Shown: positions 1-14,019, counted from the stretch's first letter. The stretch is 64,000 nucleotides of DNA from Siphlonurus alternatus (GCA_949825025.1 OX463788.1:25500069-25564068); one strand, 5' to 3'. The notes: generated by a model not told the origin, from the sequence alone. Program-made: numbers and translations.

Positions 1-2210
1 AGGAATTAAGGTAAACACTCTAAGTCAGAATTGCTGCTGCAGCATCAATTTTATTTTTTATTTTGATGTATTTTTGTGTCTTAATATTCTTCCACATACA
101 CTGATGTAACTCACATAGTTATTGTGGAGTGAATTGAGTTTGTTCATCACTGAGCTTAACAGTAGCAAGCGGTAAGTAGGTAACCTCCCATGTTTCATCT
201 TAATCACACAGATAAAGAGAAGGAATTCAAGAGAAGCACTGCCAACATTACAGCTTCTCCAGAGTTCCTTCTCCTGATCTCTTTATTAATCAATGTGAAA
301 AGGTGAAACATTGCAAGTTGTCTACTCACCGCTCTCTACCAGAGCCTAATTATATTTATGTTGCACAATGAAATGGAATTTACTCTTGGCCAATATTGTG
401 AAAGTGTTGTGTTCTCTGTTGTGAAAGTAATAAAAGTGTCTGCCTTTCAACAATTAAGTGTAGTGTAATCACCATGTAAAAATTTGGATATTTTAGAAAT
501 TTAATTCTGAGTGGTGAACATTTCATTTGATATTTTCCAAATCTTTGCTTTGGTTTAATTAATGGAATAATTTCTGTGTGCTCACCTGTCCTATTTTTTT
601 TTTTTTTTAAATAATGTCAGAGTAACACATTAAATAAATAAACTGAAAAACTAAATCTTCAATTCCATTTTAATTTGATGCTACACTAGTAAGTGAAATA
701 GAGTTTTCCGTGACAAAAAGAAACTAAGAAATAATTGGTAGATATTTTTCTCAGTCTTTGTGATTTAGCTTGGCATTTATTATGATTATTCTTTTAAAAA
801 TTACTTTATTGGTAATGAGAAGGATTGAGGCTCCTAGTTTATTATTTTTTTTTTTTTTTATTTATTTTATTTTTTTTTTTTATTATTATTTTTTTTTTTA
901 TTATTTTTAGCAGGGAATCCAAGATTTGCAAAGTGTGTTATTATACTTGCATTGGCTTTTGTGATAGTTACATTTAAATTGTTAAATCGAGATGGTTGTT
1001 GTTGTCACTGTTGATTGTGAAGTTACATTGAGTTGTGTGTAGGTGTGATTAAAATGGATGTGTGTTATAGCTTTACACACTGAAGAAAGAGTGTGAATGT
1101 ATGAAAAAGAATATAAAGAGAAACAAATGATAAAACAGAAGTTAATAATGGGCTTAATATAGGACATATGTTAAAAAGAGTGTACTAAAATTGTAATGAG
1201 GTGCTTTTTGCCCATGTAAATTTAGTGGCTCAAAAATTATAAAATAATAAAAAGGAAAAAATGAAAGAAAGAAAAAAAAAAAAAAAAAAAAAAAAAAAAG
1301 AAAAGAAAAATGAACAGCAGCATTTTTTAAATGTATATTTCTGTTGCTATGGATCTATGCAAATATATTCAAGGACAATGTTCACAAAGAAAATGTAATT
1401 GCTGTAAACACGGTACATCAAAACTAATTTGATCTCAATCTCCTGTTAAATAATGCCTCAATGCTTTATAGAAAAAAAGATTGTGTGGTATGTTTGTATG
1501 AGTTATAAATATGCATATACACTTCATGCAGTGAATTAATTGTCAATATGTATAATGTCTAACAAAGCTTCACATGAGACCAGCTGACACATAGCAAATT
1601 CAGTTGCAGTATGAAATTGAATAAGCAAAATTAAAATAATTTATTTGTAAATTATTTTGTGATTCATGCCAAACTTGTTTAAAATTAAAGAAATAGTAGA
1701 AAAATATATGTATTGAAACTTATCTGTTATTATAAGCAACTTTTTGGCTTGCTATGCTGCTCTCTTGTGTTCTAGTTTTATATATTTTCTGGTGTGTTTT
1801 GTTTTGTTTTTATGTATGTGTGTATGAAAGCTTGAAATTTCGTCAACAGCAAGACAAGCTCATCCTAGCTAGACTGAGGAGTTAGTGTCACACTGGCATG
1901 AAGCTTAAGATTTTATTTGTTATTTGCAGTTGAATTGCTTTTATATACTTGCTATACTTCCTGTTCAATAATTATTCTACTCAAGTCCTTATCAATGTTA
2001 CTATAAATGGATAAAAACTAAAAACACATTTAACAACAGTGGGCTACACACATAAAAGAGAAAAAGTGTTGTAAATTGCAGAAGGTTAATAGTGGTATAG
2101 TGTCAATGTTGCATAGAAATTCTTTTCTGGCTGGCTGGTAAGAGAATTTACATATTAAATTGTTATTATTATGTAATATTAAGGTATACTAGATTAATTA
2201 ATTAATCAGT
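1..2210. other. AT-rich non-coding DNA
   Basis: No reading frame here looks like a real protein and no exon structure stands out. Long T-rich and A-rich runs lie at about 590-610, 841-905 and 1265-1300. Apart from the hairpin element at 168-333 I see nothing functional. It could be intron or downstream flank of a gene lying to the left, but nothing in the window shows that. Confidence 0.6.
168..333. repeat. small foldback element (MITE-like)
   Basis: The two ends are imperfect inverted copies: the left end reads GCGGTAAGTAGG then ATGTTTCATC, and the right end, reverse-complemented, reads GCGGTGAGTAGA then ATGTTTCACC. The arms continue inward through AGAGAAGGAA and its complement around 224 and 270. 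About 165 bp with no coding capacity. No convincing target duplication is visible, so the superfamily is open. Confidence 0.55.
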
Positions 2211-2578
2211 ATATTGTTGCGGTAGCATCTAGTTTGCCAATCTAAGCTTGGTACAATTTATGTAGATCGCCGATCTTATTTCGATAGGTTACCAGAAAAT
2301 GGATTGAGATTGACCATCTACTATATGTAAATTTTATCAAATCTTCTTCTTTTTTTATGCCCACGTGTAGGCGTTTAAGCCATTTAATTCCAGCAAGCCA
2401 ATAGAGAAAAGATTCTTTTCTTCTCTTTTCATGTTGCCAGGCAACAAGTCAAGTTCCATAGTTAATGCAGAGCATCTAAATAGATGCCCTCTGTCTTGAG
2501 AGTCATTTTTACATAATTTACAGAGTTACAAATTCTATCAAGTTTAGATCAGCAAACTAGATGCTACCACGACAATAT
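2211..2578. mobile_element. inverted-repeat element (MITE), 368 bp
   Basis: The termini are inverted: ATATTGTTGCGG plus TAGCATCTAGTTTGC on the left, and GCAAACTAGATGCTA plus CCACGACAATAT on the right; similarity extends inward through ATCTAA and CTT. The interior encodes nothing. Only a weak GT dinucleotide could be a target duplication, so the class is unassigned. Confidence 0.65.
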
Positions 2579-3343
2579 GTGAGTTTGAAGTGTAATTGTG
2601 GTACTAGACCAAATAATATTGTGGCATAATTATTTGTTCCACTTGGGGATAGTTTAATACTGTACAATCAATGTTTCTTGCTGCAAGAAGAGATGGCTAC
2701 AAAGTTTCCAATAAATGTGAACTAATGCCATGTATAAAAATGTCAAACAATTTAGACAACTTTACAGTATTTTAACTGTTTAAATTAAATAATAATAATA
2801 CAAGCTTAAAGCAGTTACCTTTTACCAAATAGCTACTTGCAGCCCCTTAAATATTGGATCAAGTATAGTTTATAAGCAGCATGCATATCAATGGTCACCA
2901 ATAGACAAGTTTGGCTAAATATTCAGTGCATGAATTGTATTTTTTCAATGGTGGTTTATGAAGATATATAATTTATGCCCATACGCTCCATACTTCCATT
3001 TTAACAAAATTCCCACACATGAAAATTATGAAACATAATCTGAAAATGTTCTCCTCTACATACCCCATCAGTTAGCTAAAATATAAGGTATTCAAATTTT
3101 ATCTAGATTTTGAGTTATTAATTTTTAAAGTTGACTAATTTAAGAAGGAAGTTCCATTTCTTTAAGTTAAAGTTGAATACATATTCAAGTTAAAAAATTC
3201 ATACCTTGAAAACTAGTTCGAATTTGTGTACCTAACATTTTAAGTACTCATGATAAGGGATGTAGAGTAGAAAATTTTAAGATGTATGTTTCATAATTGT
3301 CATGTACCGTGAAAATATTTTTAACATTGGGCATATTATCTTA
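2579..3343. other. AT-rich spacer, nothing recognised
   Basis: No credible coding frame, RNA gene or repeat structure is visible between the MITE and the hAT element. Confidence 0.6.
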
Positions 3344-3351
3344 CCCTTAAA

Positions 3352-4820
3352 CAGGCACGGACTGGGTCGTAATTGCCGATCGGTCGAGAAAGAAAGACGG
3401 CCCACATTAGGCGGAGGCAAATTCTCATTCGGGGGGTCTGGGGGGCGGAGCCCCCCAGTTGCCCGCCGCAGGTGCGATTTTTTTGGAAAAAGGGGCGTGG
3501 TTTTTTAATTTTTTAATACTAAAATGTGAAAAGAATAACTGCGAGTTTTTATTGCTTTTCTTACGAAAAATTGAAGTCGGAAGAAATTTATTTCAAACAT
3601 GTTTTTTTAGAACATCAATACACAATTTTTTATATTTTTATTTTTTTCATGCCACTTATCGAATTTCAGATTTTTGCATGTTAAACAATTAAATCGACGC
3701 GTTTACTCTGACCATGATTTTGGATTAATTTTCTGTGTTTACGCTCATATTATGTAATAAAAAAATTATTAAAAAATATTCAACCTGACCAGTTTTCTAT
3801 AAAAAAAAAGCAACAAAATCTTGTTAATTCTCATTAGGTTTTTCTTCATTTTTTTAAGGAAAATTAACTATTCCCATCCAAAATTATCGTAAAAAAGATT
3901 TGGTTAAAGCTCATTGAGTCATAAAATAGATCAATATTATATTTTTTTTTCAGACTGCCGTATATATGCAATATTTTCTTCGAGTCAATCGAGGAATCGC
4001 TCTGACTTGATATTTTTTTTTCTGGTGAATCTAAGTGAGATATATATTTTTTTTTTTTGGTTTGACATGGAAGATCATTTGAATAATTTTTAGAAAATAC
4101 GATGTTTTCGTTGACCCCGATCATCGCAAGTGACCATTTTATGTATATTTCGTATTGTGTATTGATAAAATTTAAAAATAGTTCATGTGGTTAAGACCTT
4201 TTGAAACACACCTCATTTTTTGTAGAAAAATCTGAGGGTAGTAAGTATCACAAAGTCATAGTTGCTCACGCTAAATGGGCCGGATCACTTTTTTTTTTTT
4301 TTTTATTATTTTTTCAGAATTAATCATAGTTACAGTGTTTCCACGCTAGCTGTTTTGAAAGTTACGATAAGTAGTTGTACTGTGAAATATTCTACCATGC
4401 AAACAGTAAGACTTATTTATTAAATTGTGTATTATTTATAATTTTAATAAGTATATATTGACTAGCGAGTTGCTGAGCACCCCTGCGCACCCAATCGGGC
4501 CGTCTCAAAATTTTTACTATTTGAAGAAAACAACAACTACATAATATTATTCCACCAAAAAAGCGGCCCTTTTTCTACAGCATTGATATATATACCAGTT
4601 TATGTAAAAATTATGCATTATATTGTTTAATTGCTTATATACATTATTTAAGTCTTTGTTGATTCTCTTCTTCTTCTTTGTCTTATTTTTTTTTCCTTCT
4701 CGCCTTTTTTTCTCTCCTATTTTTTATTCGCGGCCTGCGGCCTACTTTTGCCCTGGCGGCCCATTTTTGCCACGGCCCATCGGTCCGCGACCGAAAGGTT
4801 GATAGGCCAGTCCGTGCCTG
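3352..4820. mobile_element. non-autonomous hAT transposon, 1469 bp
   Basis: The element starts CAGGCACGGACTGG and ends CCAGTCCGTGCCTG, a perfect 14-bp terminal inverted repeat. It is flanked on both sides by the exact 8-bp duplication CCCTTAAA (3344-3351 and 4821-4828). An 8-bp duplication with a CAGG-type terminus is the hAT signature. GC-rich sub-terminal blocks (3420-3480, 4725-4800) surround an AT-rich interior without a transposase frame, so it must be mobilised in trans. The block GCAGGTGCGATTTTTTT near 3470 recurs in the hAT-like element at 43.6-45.3 kb, which suggests related families. Confidence 0.92.
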
Positions 4821-4828
4821 CCCTTAAA

Positions 4829-7800
4829 TCCTCAGACTTGAATATTGTTAGCCATCGATACCCCTAGTTTAATTTGACCTCAAAAACTAGCTTTTACAGT
4901 AGGCAGATACAATTAAGTTTCTGATTTAGCCAAGAGTAAAAAGAGTGAAGGATAAGCAAAAACCTACCTCTGAAAGCAAATATAGTACAGTGTTCTTCAA
5001 TTTGGCTTAATTCCTTTAATTATGCTCAGGACGTAGGAAAAAAAAGGAAGCTGGTGCAATCTCTGACTCTTACTTTTTCAATCTTCTATTATTTTTCTTA
5101 TCTAGTATAGGATGAGAATTAATAACAAGATTGCATATATATTGTGGTGCAATTCTACGTTATCACGATGGACTGAAACCTATGCCATTGATTGATATTA
5201 CAAAGAAAACATATATGGAAAAGATTAACTTACAGATAAAAATTAAGTGATAGAACTAGTTTCTTTAAATATATTATTAATTTTTAATATTTTGCATAAT
5301 TTTTAGCTTGTTGTTAGTTATGAAGTGGAGGAAAAAACGGTGAAATAACAGCTAGTGCTCATTGGTATATGACCCATCTTGTTAATTGGACCCCACGTCA
5401 ATAGCAAAAGAATAATATAGACATTAATTGCCACATCATTTGCAGTTGATACCAGTTTACTGTGGAACTTTCGGTAAAAAGAGAATTCAAGAAAACACAT
5501 AAATTGACTATAGTGGCTTCTGGCTTCTTACACACTTTAAACTCAATTACATCACCACCATCTAAAAGAAATAAGGAGATTTCTAATCCACAACATCTAT
5601 TTCTTGGCTAGAACTGTACAGAAATAAACATTGTAAAGCAAATTAAAGCAAACAAGAACTTTATTTATAAGTGCAATTAACAAACAACTTGAAGAACAAG
5701 AAAGAAAATAAATAGTTTATTATTGTTATAATGTTTTCTGAAATAATTCTAATTGTAGACATAGATTATGTCAGGAATCACCAACCCAAAATATGTCTCG
5801 GTAAAAAAAAAAAAAAAAAAAAAAAAAGTATATGTCTGTCGCTGCATCAAGTTAACCTGACAAAATCCCTTGATTTACTTCCAAAAAGTTAGTGTGGAAA
5901 CAATATAATTCATGACTGGAAAAAAAAAAAAAAAAAAAAAAAAATGCAAGACTTAAATCTTGCACTTAAGTCAAGTGTTTTTAGTTACTAAATAAGTTAT
6001 TTTGTGCTACCAAGATGAAAGCATTATAAGAATTTTCCAAGCTAAAAAAGTTCCACAGTACGAGATTCGAAATTTTATTAAAAAAAATCTGTATGTTGGT
6101 ATCAATACTATCAATTATAACATATAATATGCAACTGCTCAGAAATATTCGGGTCAGGGACAGCAAACTAATGCAACATTACTGTAGAATTTATGTATTA
6201 AAGATTGTCTTACTTAGCAACATACGTATTAGAAGTGGCAGAATAACTACTACTTTACCCGACAGGTAGGAGGGCCGGGCAGCAGTAGACAGACCTGTTT
6301 ACATATATGCACACAGAACGATTGCTGTTAACTGCAGCACTTACGATCATTTAAATAATAAAATTGCATTCTTTCAAAATTTTCAATATTTATTTGATAA
6401 TATGCATGAAGTGTATTACTTTTTCATTCATCAGTGAATCCCATATTATAAATGTTAGTTTTTTTCTTTGTTTTCAAAACAATTTTATTTATGTTTTATG
6501 TATATGTTATATATACTATTATAAATTTGTAATAAATTATAAGAATAAATTCTTAATTATATTATCAACACTTTTAAAATAATAATAAACAAACGTAATA
6601 TGGGTAAAAACTGTAATGTACGTATGTAGTAGAATAATTATTCAATAATTGCTAAATAACTAATAAGAAATTGATATAACATTGTGAAGTGCCGTTATAG
6701 TGGAGTGATTAACAGTATGCATACCGAATAACTCCATCCAAACTGTTGATAAATTAATTAAATTTTAATTTTTGTTAAATATATTTGCAAAATAATAATA
6801 AATCTGTTCCTTCATCAAGTTATATATGTCAAAAACATTATTGTATAAAAAGAAACCTAGAACGTCTTCTCATAGAAAATTATTCATAAGCAAAGGTGAA
6901 TCCAGACTTCAGTTTTCAGGTGGGGAGGGGAGAGGGGCTCTATCCCACAATGCTATTTCTTGGACTTAAAGAAAGAGGGGCGGCTCGGGTGGAGTGCATG
7001 GTGGTTATTCTTGCAAAGTATTTTGAGACCTTTTAACTTTTAAGGGAGATGAGGCAATCACCCCCATTGCTACCCCACCCTGTGAATCTGTCACTCCTCA
7101 TAAGTTGAAGGATAAAACTATAATATAATATGCATGGTTAAACAATTGCAATCAAATAAATTGAAACAGTGTCAAAATACATAGCTGTTTATCTGTTTTT
7201 TAGTTTTAATTTAATGCCAATCTTTTAACTAGCTTTATGAATTATGTGAATTTTAACTATAGCTTAATTGTGATAAATGCAGGACAAATTTCTTTGTACA
7301 TAAAATAACAATCATACAATATAGAATTCAGAAGTTTAAGGCAATTAATTGCTCATGTAAGTAATTCTTTACTACATTATATTGAAACATCAATGGTATA
7401 ATTTTGTGTGTTTTTCCATTTCAAAATTATAGGAGGGCTGGAGGTGTGACTTTAACTATTAATTAAAATTTTGTTAATTATTATCAAAATACAAGAAAAA
7501 TTAATATTTTTATATATGTTACTAATTTTTGGTGCTTGAACTATATGGCTTTAATATTTCACCAGTTAATTGATGGAATCTTACACCAACAGCATTCTTG
7601 GACACTTAATTAATTACCTCAATATAAGTCTGTGAATCATGCATACATTTTTTTTTTTTTTTTACATATAATTGTAACCTGATGTTAAAATATAACACTT
7701 CCGAATGCAAAACCTTGCAAAGTAAAGTAACTTTTTGTGTGTGCTAGCTTGCAGTGTATGTCTTTTGGTTTCAGTATAATCTATAATATCTATATATAAA

Positions 7801-7960
7801 TAAAAAAAAAACAAAAAATCCTAAGTAGTAAGAGTCAGAAAAGTAGTGTGTTATTACATTTATATGTTGGGTGAAAAGTAACAACTTACTGTGCATTAAA
7901 ATTAAAAGTTGTAATGCATGTATCATGTATGTATATTATCATTGGTGTTTCTATATACAT
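4829..7960. other. AT-rich non-coding DNA
   Basis: No supported gene. Homopolymer A tracts lie at about 5803-5827 and 5921-5944. A weak inverted-repeat pair with G-rich inner flanks (about 6895-6940 against 7065-7100, GTGAATC and its complement) may be an old decayed transposon; I cannot fix its ends. The remainder shows nothing I can name. Confidence 0.55.
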
Positions 7961-9296
<1,336 letters not shown>

Positions 9297-9408
9297 GGCA
9301 TTCACAAAGGCAAGGGCCGCCGATTCCCGATTCACTAAATCACTAAATTCTGACATGAATAAATGGAAAATTGAGCCTAAAATCGGGCCTTAAGCCTTTG
9401 TGAATGCC
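9297..9408. mobile_element. 112-bp foldback MITE
   Basis: Left end GGCATTCACAAAGGC is the exact reverse complement of most of the right end, GCCTTTGTGAATGCC, with a second pairing block around CGGGCC/GGGCCG. The terminus resembles PIF/Harbinger-type MITEs, but no clear TTA/TAA duplication is present. Confidence 0.7.
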
Positions 9409-9710
9409 TCGATCTTAATTAATATATTATAATATAATTTCTGCTCACTCAACTGTATATTATAGAATCAAAATCAAGAAATTTCTATCTCTACCCTATA
9501 GATTTTCCAGGAAAATGATTGAACACATCATTAAACATAATGGGGAATTCTCTTACAACTTAAATTTTATAAATTTTAAATTAAATAAGATATTATATGA
9601 TAGCTGACATCTTAACAATAAGTTTGACTCAAGTTTCAAGTTTTTTAACTCAAATTTGGGGACTCTAAAGGGGGGGGGGGGGAATTATTAGAATAAGGAG
9701 CAAAGTATGC

Positions 9711-10140
9711 ATACTTCGCTCGACTTCACGCACTTTCAGGTATATTGGCTCGCGCATATTGACTCCAATTCACCTAAATTTCGCCCCTTTTTAGAGTCAA
9801 TATGCGCAAGTGAATTAACGTGTATTGATGCACTTTGGCGATGTTTGGTACTTTATATTGACGCATTTTCACGTATTTTGATTAATATTGACGAGTATTG
9901 ACGTAAATGCCTGCCGAAATACTTCGCTCGACTTGACGCACTTTCAGGTATATTGGCTCGCGCATATTGACTCCAATTCACCTAAATTTCGCCCCTTTTC
10001 TGAGTCAATATGCGCGAGTGAATTTGATATCATATATTAATTGGCACATTTTCATGTAATTTGATTAATATTAACAAATATTGACGTAAATGCCTGCCAC
10101 CAAAATACTTCGCTCGAATTCACACACTTTCAGGTATACT
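9711..10140. repeat. about 200-bp tandem repeat, three copies
   Basis: The phrase ACTTCGCTCGA followed by CACTTTCAGGTATAYTGGCTCGC begins at about 9711, 9920 and 10107. The first two copies each contain an internal hairpin made by GCGCATATTGACTC and GAGTCAATATGCGC. The third copy is truncated and merges into the 80-bp satellite that follows. Confidence 0.8.
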
Positions 10141-10149
10141 GGCTCGCAC

Positions 10150-10640
10150 ATTTTGACGCCTTTTCGTGAACTTTCACACTTTCATTGATTAATTTTTTTC
10201 CCAAAGTCCATTCATTCAAATTCACTTATTTTGACGCTTTTTCAGGAACTTTCACGCTTTTATCAACCATAATTTTTTTACAAAGTCCATTCATTCAAAT
10301 TCACTCATTTTGACGCTTTTTCACGAACTTTCACGCTTTTATCAACCATAATTTTTTACAATGTCCAGTCATTCAAATTCACTCATTTTGACGCTTTTTC
10401 ACGAACTTTCACACTTTTATCAACCATTATTTTTTACAAAGTTCAGTCCTTCAAATTCACTCATTTTGACGCTTTTTCATGAACTTTCATGCTTCTATCA
10501 ACCATATTATTTTGCAAAGTCCAGTCATTCAAATTTAATATTTTTCAAACCTTTTCACGAAATTTCATACATTTAACAAGTAATTTTTTCACAAAGTCTA
10601 TACATGCAAAATTCATTCATTCCCACGAATTTTCACACAA
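10150..10640 (+). repeat. diverged satellite array, about 80-bp unit
   Basis: Five to six units repeat CAAAGTCC, TTCAAATTCACTCATTTTG, ACGCTTTTTCACGAACTTTC and ATCAACCATAATTTTTT in the same order, with a period of about 80 bp (repeat starts near 10200, 10281, 10360, 10436, 10515). The open frames here are produced by the periodicity. Confidence 0.85.
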
Positions 10641-11099
10641 TCATTTACCAAATTTTTGCACATGGTCTCATGCATTTTTCGTCGCAGGCTAGCTCCCAAA
10701 CCATTGGAAGTGAATGCAGTCCCATGGCTTCAGTCCATGGATACCTGAAATGTACGAAAAATCCACAAAGAAACGCGCGCAAATTTTTACGTACAGTAAT
10801 AAAGATTGTTCTCATTTGTCAAACATCGAAAGCAAAATAAAAACAATAATTTTTACAAACAGAAATATAGGCCGGTATACAGATATACATCAGCTAGTAA
10901 AATGAGAGGCTTAATAATAATAATTATAATAATAATAGATAATTAATAATATTATAATAATAATATAATAATTATAAAAAAAAACCCTACTAGGCTGACT
11001 ATAATATAGCAGTATAAGGTTTTCACTACTTTTTAATGATTCCTTTGAATAATTTAACTATTAAAGGAATTATTTTTATACTTCGCCATAATTAAATAA

Positions 11100-11465
11100 A
11101 TTAAGAACTGTTTTTACTTATCTGATAGAACTTCTCGTCGTGGCTTATTAATCTTCGACATTTTATGCGACGTACTCCAAATCTGACATTTTGAAAACTC
11201 GACCGGCAAAAATGCAACATTGAATTTTCTCTTTTTACATCATAAAAAGTGCGAAAAAATGGCAAATATTAACACTGGACAAACGAATGGTAACCTAACT
11301 TCATTGTAATTAACTATTTAATGTTCAGGAATAAGTAAAACTTCACTTAAACACCTCATAAATCACCATACACACACGTGGAGCTTTCTATAACCTCTCT
11401 GCGTCAGCCATCTTGTGTTACTACCAACCGCCAAGTCACATGACTTCCGGTCATGTGACCAGATT
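11100..11465 (-). promoter_or_regulatory. candidate minus-strand CpG-type promoter and first exon
   Basis: Reading the minus strand from 11460: a palindromic block containing CATGTGAC / CCGGAAGT (E-box and ETS-like core, 11436-11460), then ACAAGATGGCTG (11405-11416, YY1-like), then AT-rich leader. An ATG at 11161-11159 opens a 15-codon frame (start MSKINKPRREVLSDK) ending beside a possible GTAAAA splice donor at 11117. The arrangement resembles a TATA-less animal promoter with a short first coding exon. I do not recognise the peptide and cannot find the next exon, so it may equally be the 5' end of a mobile element. Confidence 0.3.
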
Positions 11466-11474
11466 TGTAGAACA

Positions 11475-11740
11475 TTTTTTTCATGAAGTCCCCTCATGCA
11501 TATTCACGCATTTTCACACTTTTCCACGCACTTTCAACCATTTGTCGACCAACATTTTTCATTAAGTCCCTTCATGCATATCCACGCATTTTCACACTTT
11601 TTCACGCACTTTCACCCATTTGTTGACCTTTTTTTTTTTATAAAGACCACTAATGTATTTTCACGCATTTTCACACATTAAATTTTTACGCACTTCGACC
11701 ATTTGTCGACTAATTTTTTTCCTAAGTCCCCTCACATGAA
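11475..11740 (+). repeat. diverged 76-80 bp satellite, plus orientation
   Basis: Three units with AAGTCCCCTCATGCATATTCACGCATTTTCACACTTT then CACGCACTTTCA and CATTTGTCGACC in fixed order. The unit is a variant of the 10.2-kb array. Confidence 0.8.
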
Positions 11741-11859
11741 TAACATTTTTTCACGCCTTGTTCCATGACGTCACTTATATACTGGTCATGGGACGTCAAA
11801 TCTCCTACTGAGAGATGCTGAAAATATGTTAAAATACATTAATATACACTAAAGGATGT

Positions 11860-12560
11860 TGTTAAAAAAAGTTGTCGAACAAATAGTTCAAAGTGCGTGA
11901 AAATGTGCGAAAATGCGTGAAAAAACATTAGGGGTCTTAACTAAAAAAAAGTGGTCAACAAATGGGTGAAAGTGCGTCAAAATATGTCAAAATGTGTCAA
12001 TTTGCATGAGGGGACTTTATGAAAAAAAATGGTCAGCAAATTGGTGAAAATGCGTCAAAATATGTCAAAATGTGTCAATTTGCATGAGGGGACTTTATGA
12101 AAAAAAATGGTCAACAAATTGGTGAAAATGCGTCAAAATATGTCAAATTGTGCCAATTTGCATGAGGTGTCTTTATGAAAAAAAATGGTCAGCAAATTGG
12201 TGAAAATGCGTCAAAATATGTCAAAATGTGTCAATTTGCATGAGGGGACTATGAAAAAAAATGGTCAACAAATTGGTGAAAATGCGTCAAAATATGTCAA
12301 AATGTGCCAATTTGCATGAGGGGACTTTATGAAAAAAATGGTCAGCAAATTGGTGAAAATGCGTCAAAATATGTCAAAATGTGTCAATTTGCATGAGGGG
12401 ACTTTATGAAAAAAATTGGTTGACAATAGGTGAATGTGCATGAAAAAGTTTCAAAGTGAGTGAACGTACTTTGCATCAAACTGGCTGAAAGTGCGTCAGT
12501 ATACATGAACTGACTTTATAAAAAATGTTGGATCATAATTGGATGAAACTGCGTGAAAAT
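11860..12560 (-). repeat. satellite array in inverted orientation, 77-79 bp unit
   Basis: Units read AAATGGTCARCAAATTGGTG, AAAATGCGTCAAAATATGTC, AAAATGTGTCAATTTGC, ATGAGGGGACTTTATG; GGTCARC recurs near 12030, 12108, 12187, 12264 and 12340. These are the reverse complement of the satellite units at 10.2 and 11.5 kb, so the array family changes strand near 11.8 kb. The central five units are almost identical, implying recent homogenisation; the outer ones are diverged and fade out by about 12.8 kb. Confidence 0.9.
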
Positions 12561-12880
12561 TCATGAAAATGGGCGAGTGGAATCAACTCAATTTGCATCA
12601 ATAGAGGTGAAGTTGATACTAAATTAAAATTACGTCAATTTATGTGAAATTGCGTGAAGTTGCTCTAGTCAACTATGTGAATATTAATCAGTATATGTCA
12701 ATATGGATGGGTGAAATTGCTTGAAATACATTTATTTTGTTAAATTATTAAAAATTTGTTAAAATGCGTGAATGACGCATCAATCTGCATGAGAGAGTCG
12801 TCAATCGGCTTCAACATGTGGGAAAATGTGTGAATTTTTCACTCGTATTCACAATTTATTCGCATTTATTTTCTCGTGGG

Positions 12881-13124
12881 GTGGTCCTTATTAATTTATT
12901 GATGATATCTCATTGCAAAGCCTTTTTAAATAAACTTGTAACAATTTTACTGCAGCGCGAGCATAGAAGTTTTGATGTTTTGAAGGTTCCCCATGATGTA
13001 TGCAACCCATGCTACACCATTGTAACAAGTAAGTTGGAGTCTTTACTCGCGCGGCAGTAAAATTGTTGCAAGTTTATATAAAGACTTTGCAACTAGATGT
13101 CATTAATAAATTAATAAGGACTAC
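12881..13124. repeat. foldback element, arms about 85 bp
   Basis: GTGGTCCTTATTAATTTATT at the left end pairs with AATAAATTAATAAGGACTAC at the right, and pairing continues through AACTTGTAACAATTTTACTG / CAGTAAAATTGTTGCAAGTT and GCGCGAG / CTCGCGC. No coding capacity. Confidence 0.8.
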
Positions 13125-13403
13125 GCAATAAAATAAATCAATATGCATGAATCGCGTTTTAATTCTATGAGAATAAATGTAATTTACATGTAACATTAAA
13201 TTATAATTCATTAAATACGTCAATTATTGTTCTTATGACTATGTTGTCTCGGATCGCTTATGCCTTTTGAATAATTTGGGTATGATATATATATAATATA
13301 CGCTCTTTTGAGAACAAAATTTTGGACAACATTAAATTTCCTTTTTTAATCCGACAGTTCATGGTTTTTCTTTTTTTGTTTTTCTTGATCGACTGAATGA
13401 GGT

Positions 13404-14019
13404 TTATCGACGTCAGCGCGCGTCTCTTATTTGCTCACTCTGCCTGCCATAACTTCCGATTTAAACACGACATTAAAAATATATAAAGGCACCTAAATTT
13501 TTGTAATTTCATGATCTTCAAATTTTATGGGAAACTTTTTTCGAGCAACGTGTAATTTTCCATGCTACAGCGAGTTTTTGCGAAGAAGGTATTAATTGTT
13601 GTTAGCTAAATTGCGATAACAGACTCAATTTTGTTTATAAAATCTGTTGTTGATTTTTTGTACAACGTAGTATACCTTTTTGGCTTCTGATCGGCGTTGA
13701 AATTTTGTAAAATTTTAACGCCGATCAGAAACCATATGTTGTCGTGTACAAAAAATCAACAACAGTTGATTTTATAAACAATTGAGTCTGTTATTGCAAT
13801 TTAGCTAACAACAATTAATTTAATACCTTCTTTGGAAAAACTCGCTGTTCATGGAAAATTACACGTTGCTCGTCGGAAAAAGTTTCCCACATGATCCCAA
13901 GATCATGAAATTACAAAAATTTAGGTGCCTTAATTATTTATATATATTTTTAATGTGTTTAAATCGGAAGTTATGGCAGGCAGAGTGAGCAAATAAGAGG
14001 CGCGCGCTGACGTCGATAA
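13404..14019. repeat. 0.6-kb near-perfect palindrome
   Basis: Arms of about 305 bp meet near 13712 with almost no spacer (GATCGGCGTT ... AACGCCGATC). Outer ends read TTATCGACGTCAGCGCGCG and CGCGCGCTGACGTCGATAA. There is no protein frame. It may be a foldback transposon or a MITE that inserted head-to-head into itself; target duplications could not be identified. Confidence 0.85.

Noticed and set aside
10150..12560. Regularly spaced repeats that could suggest a CRISPR array
   Set aside because: Whole 75-80 bp units repeat with no unique spacers, orientation flips, and the DNA is clearly animal; it is a satellite.
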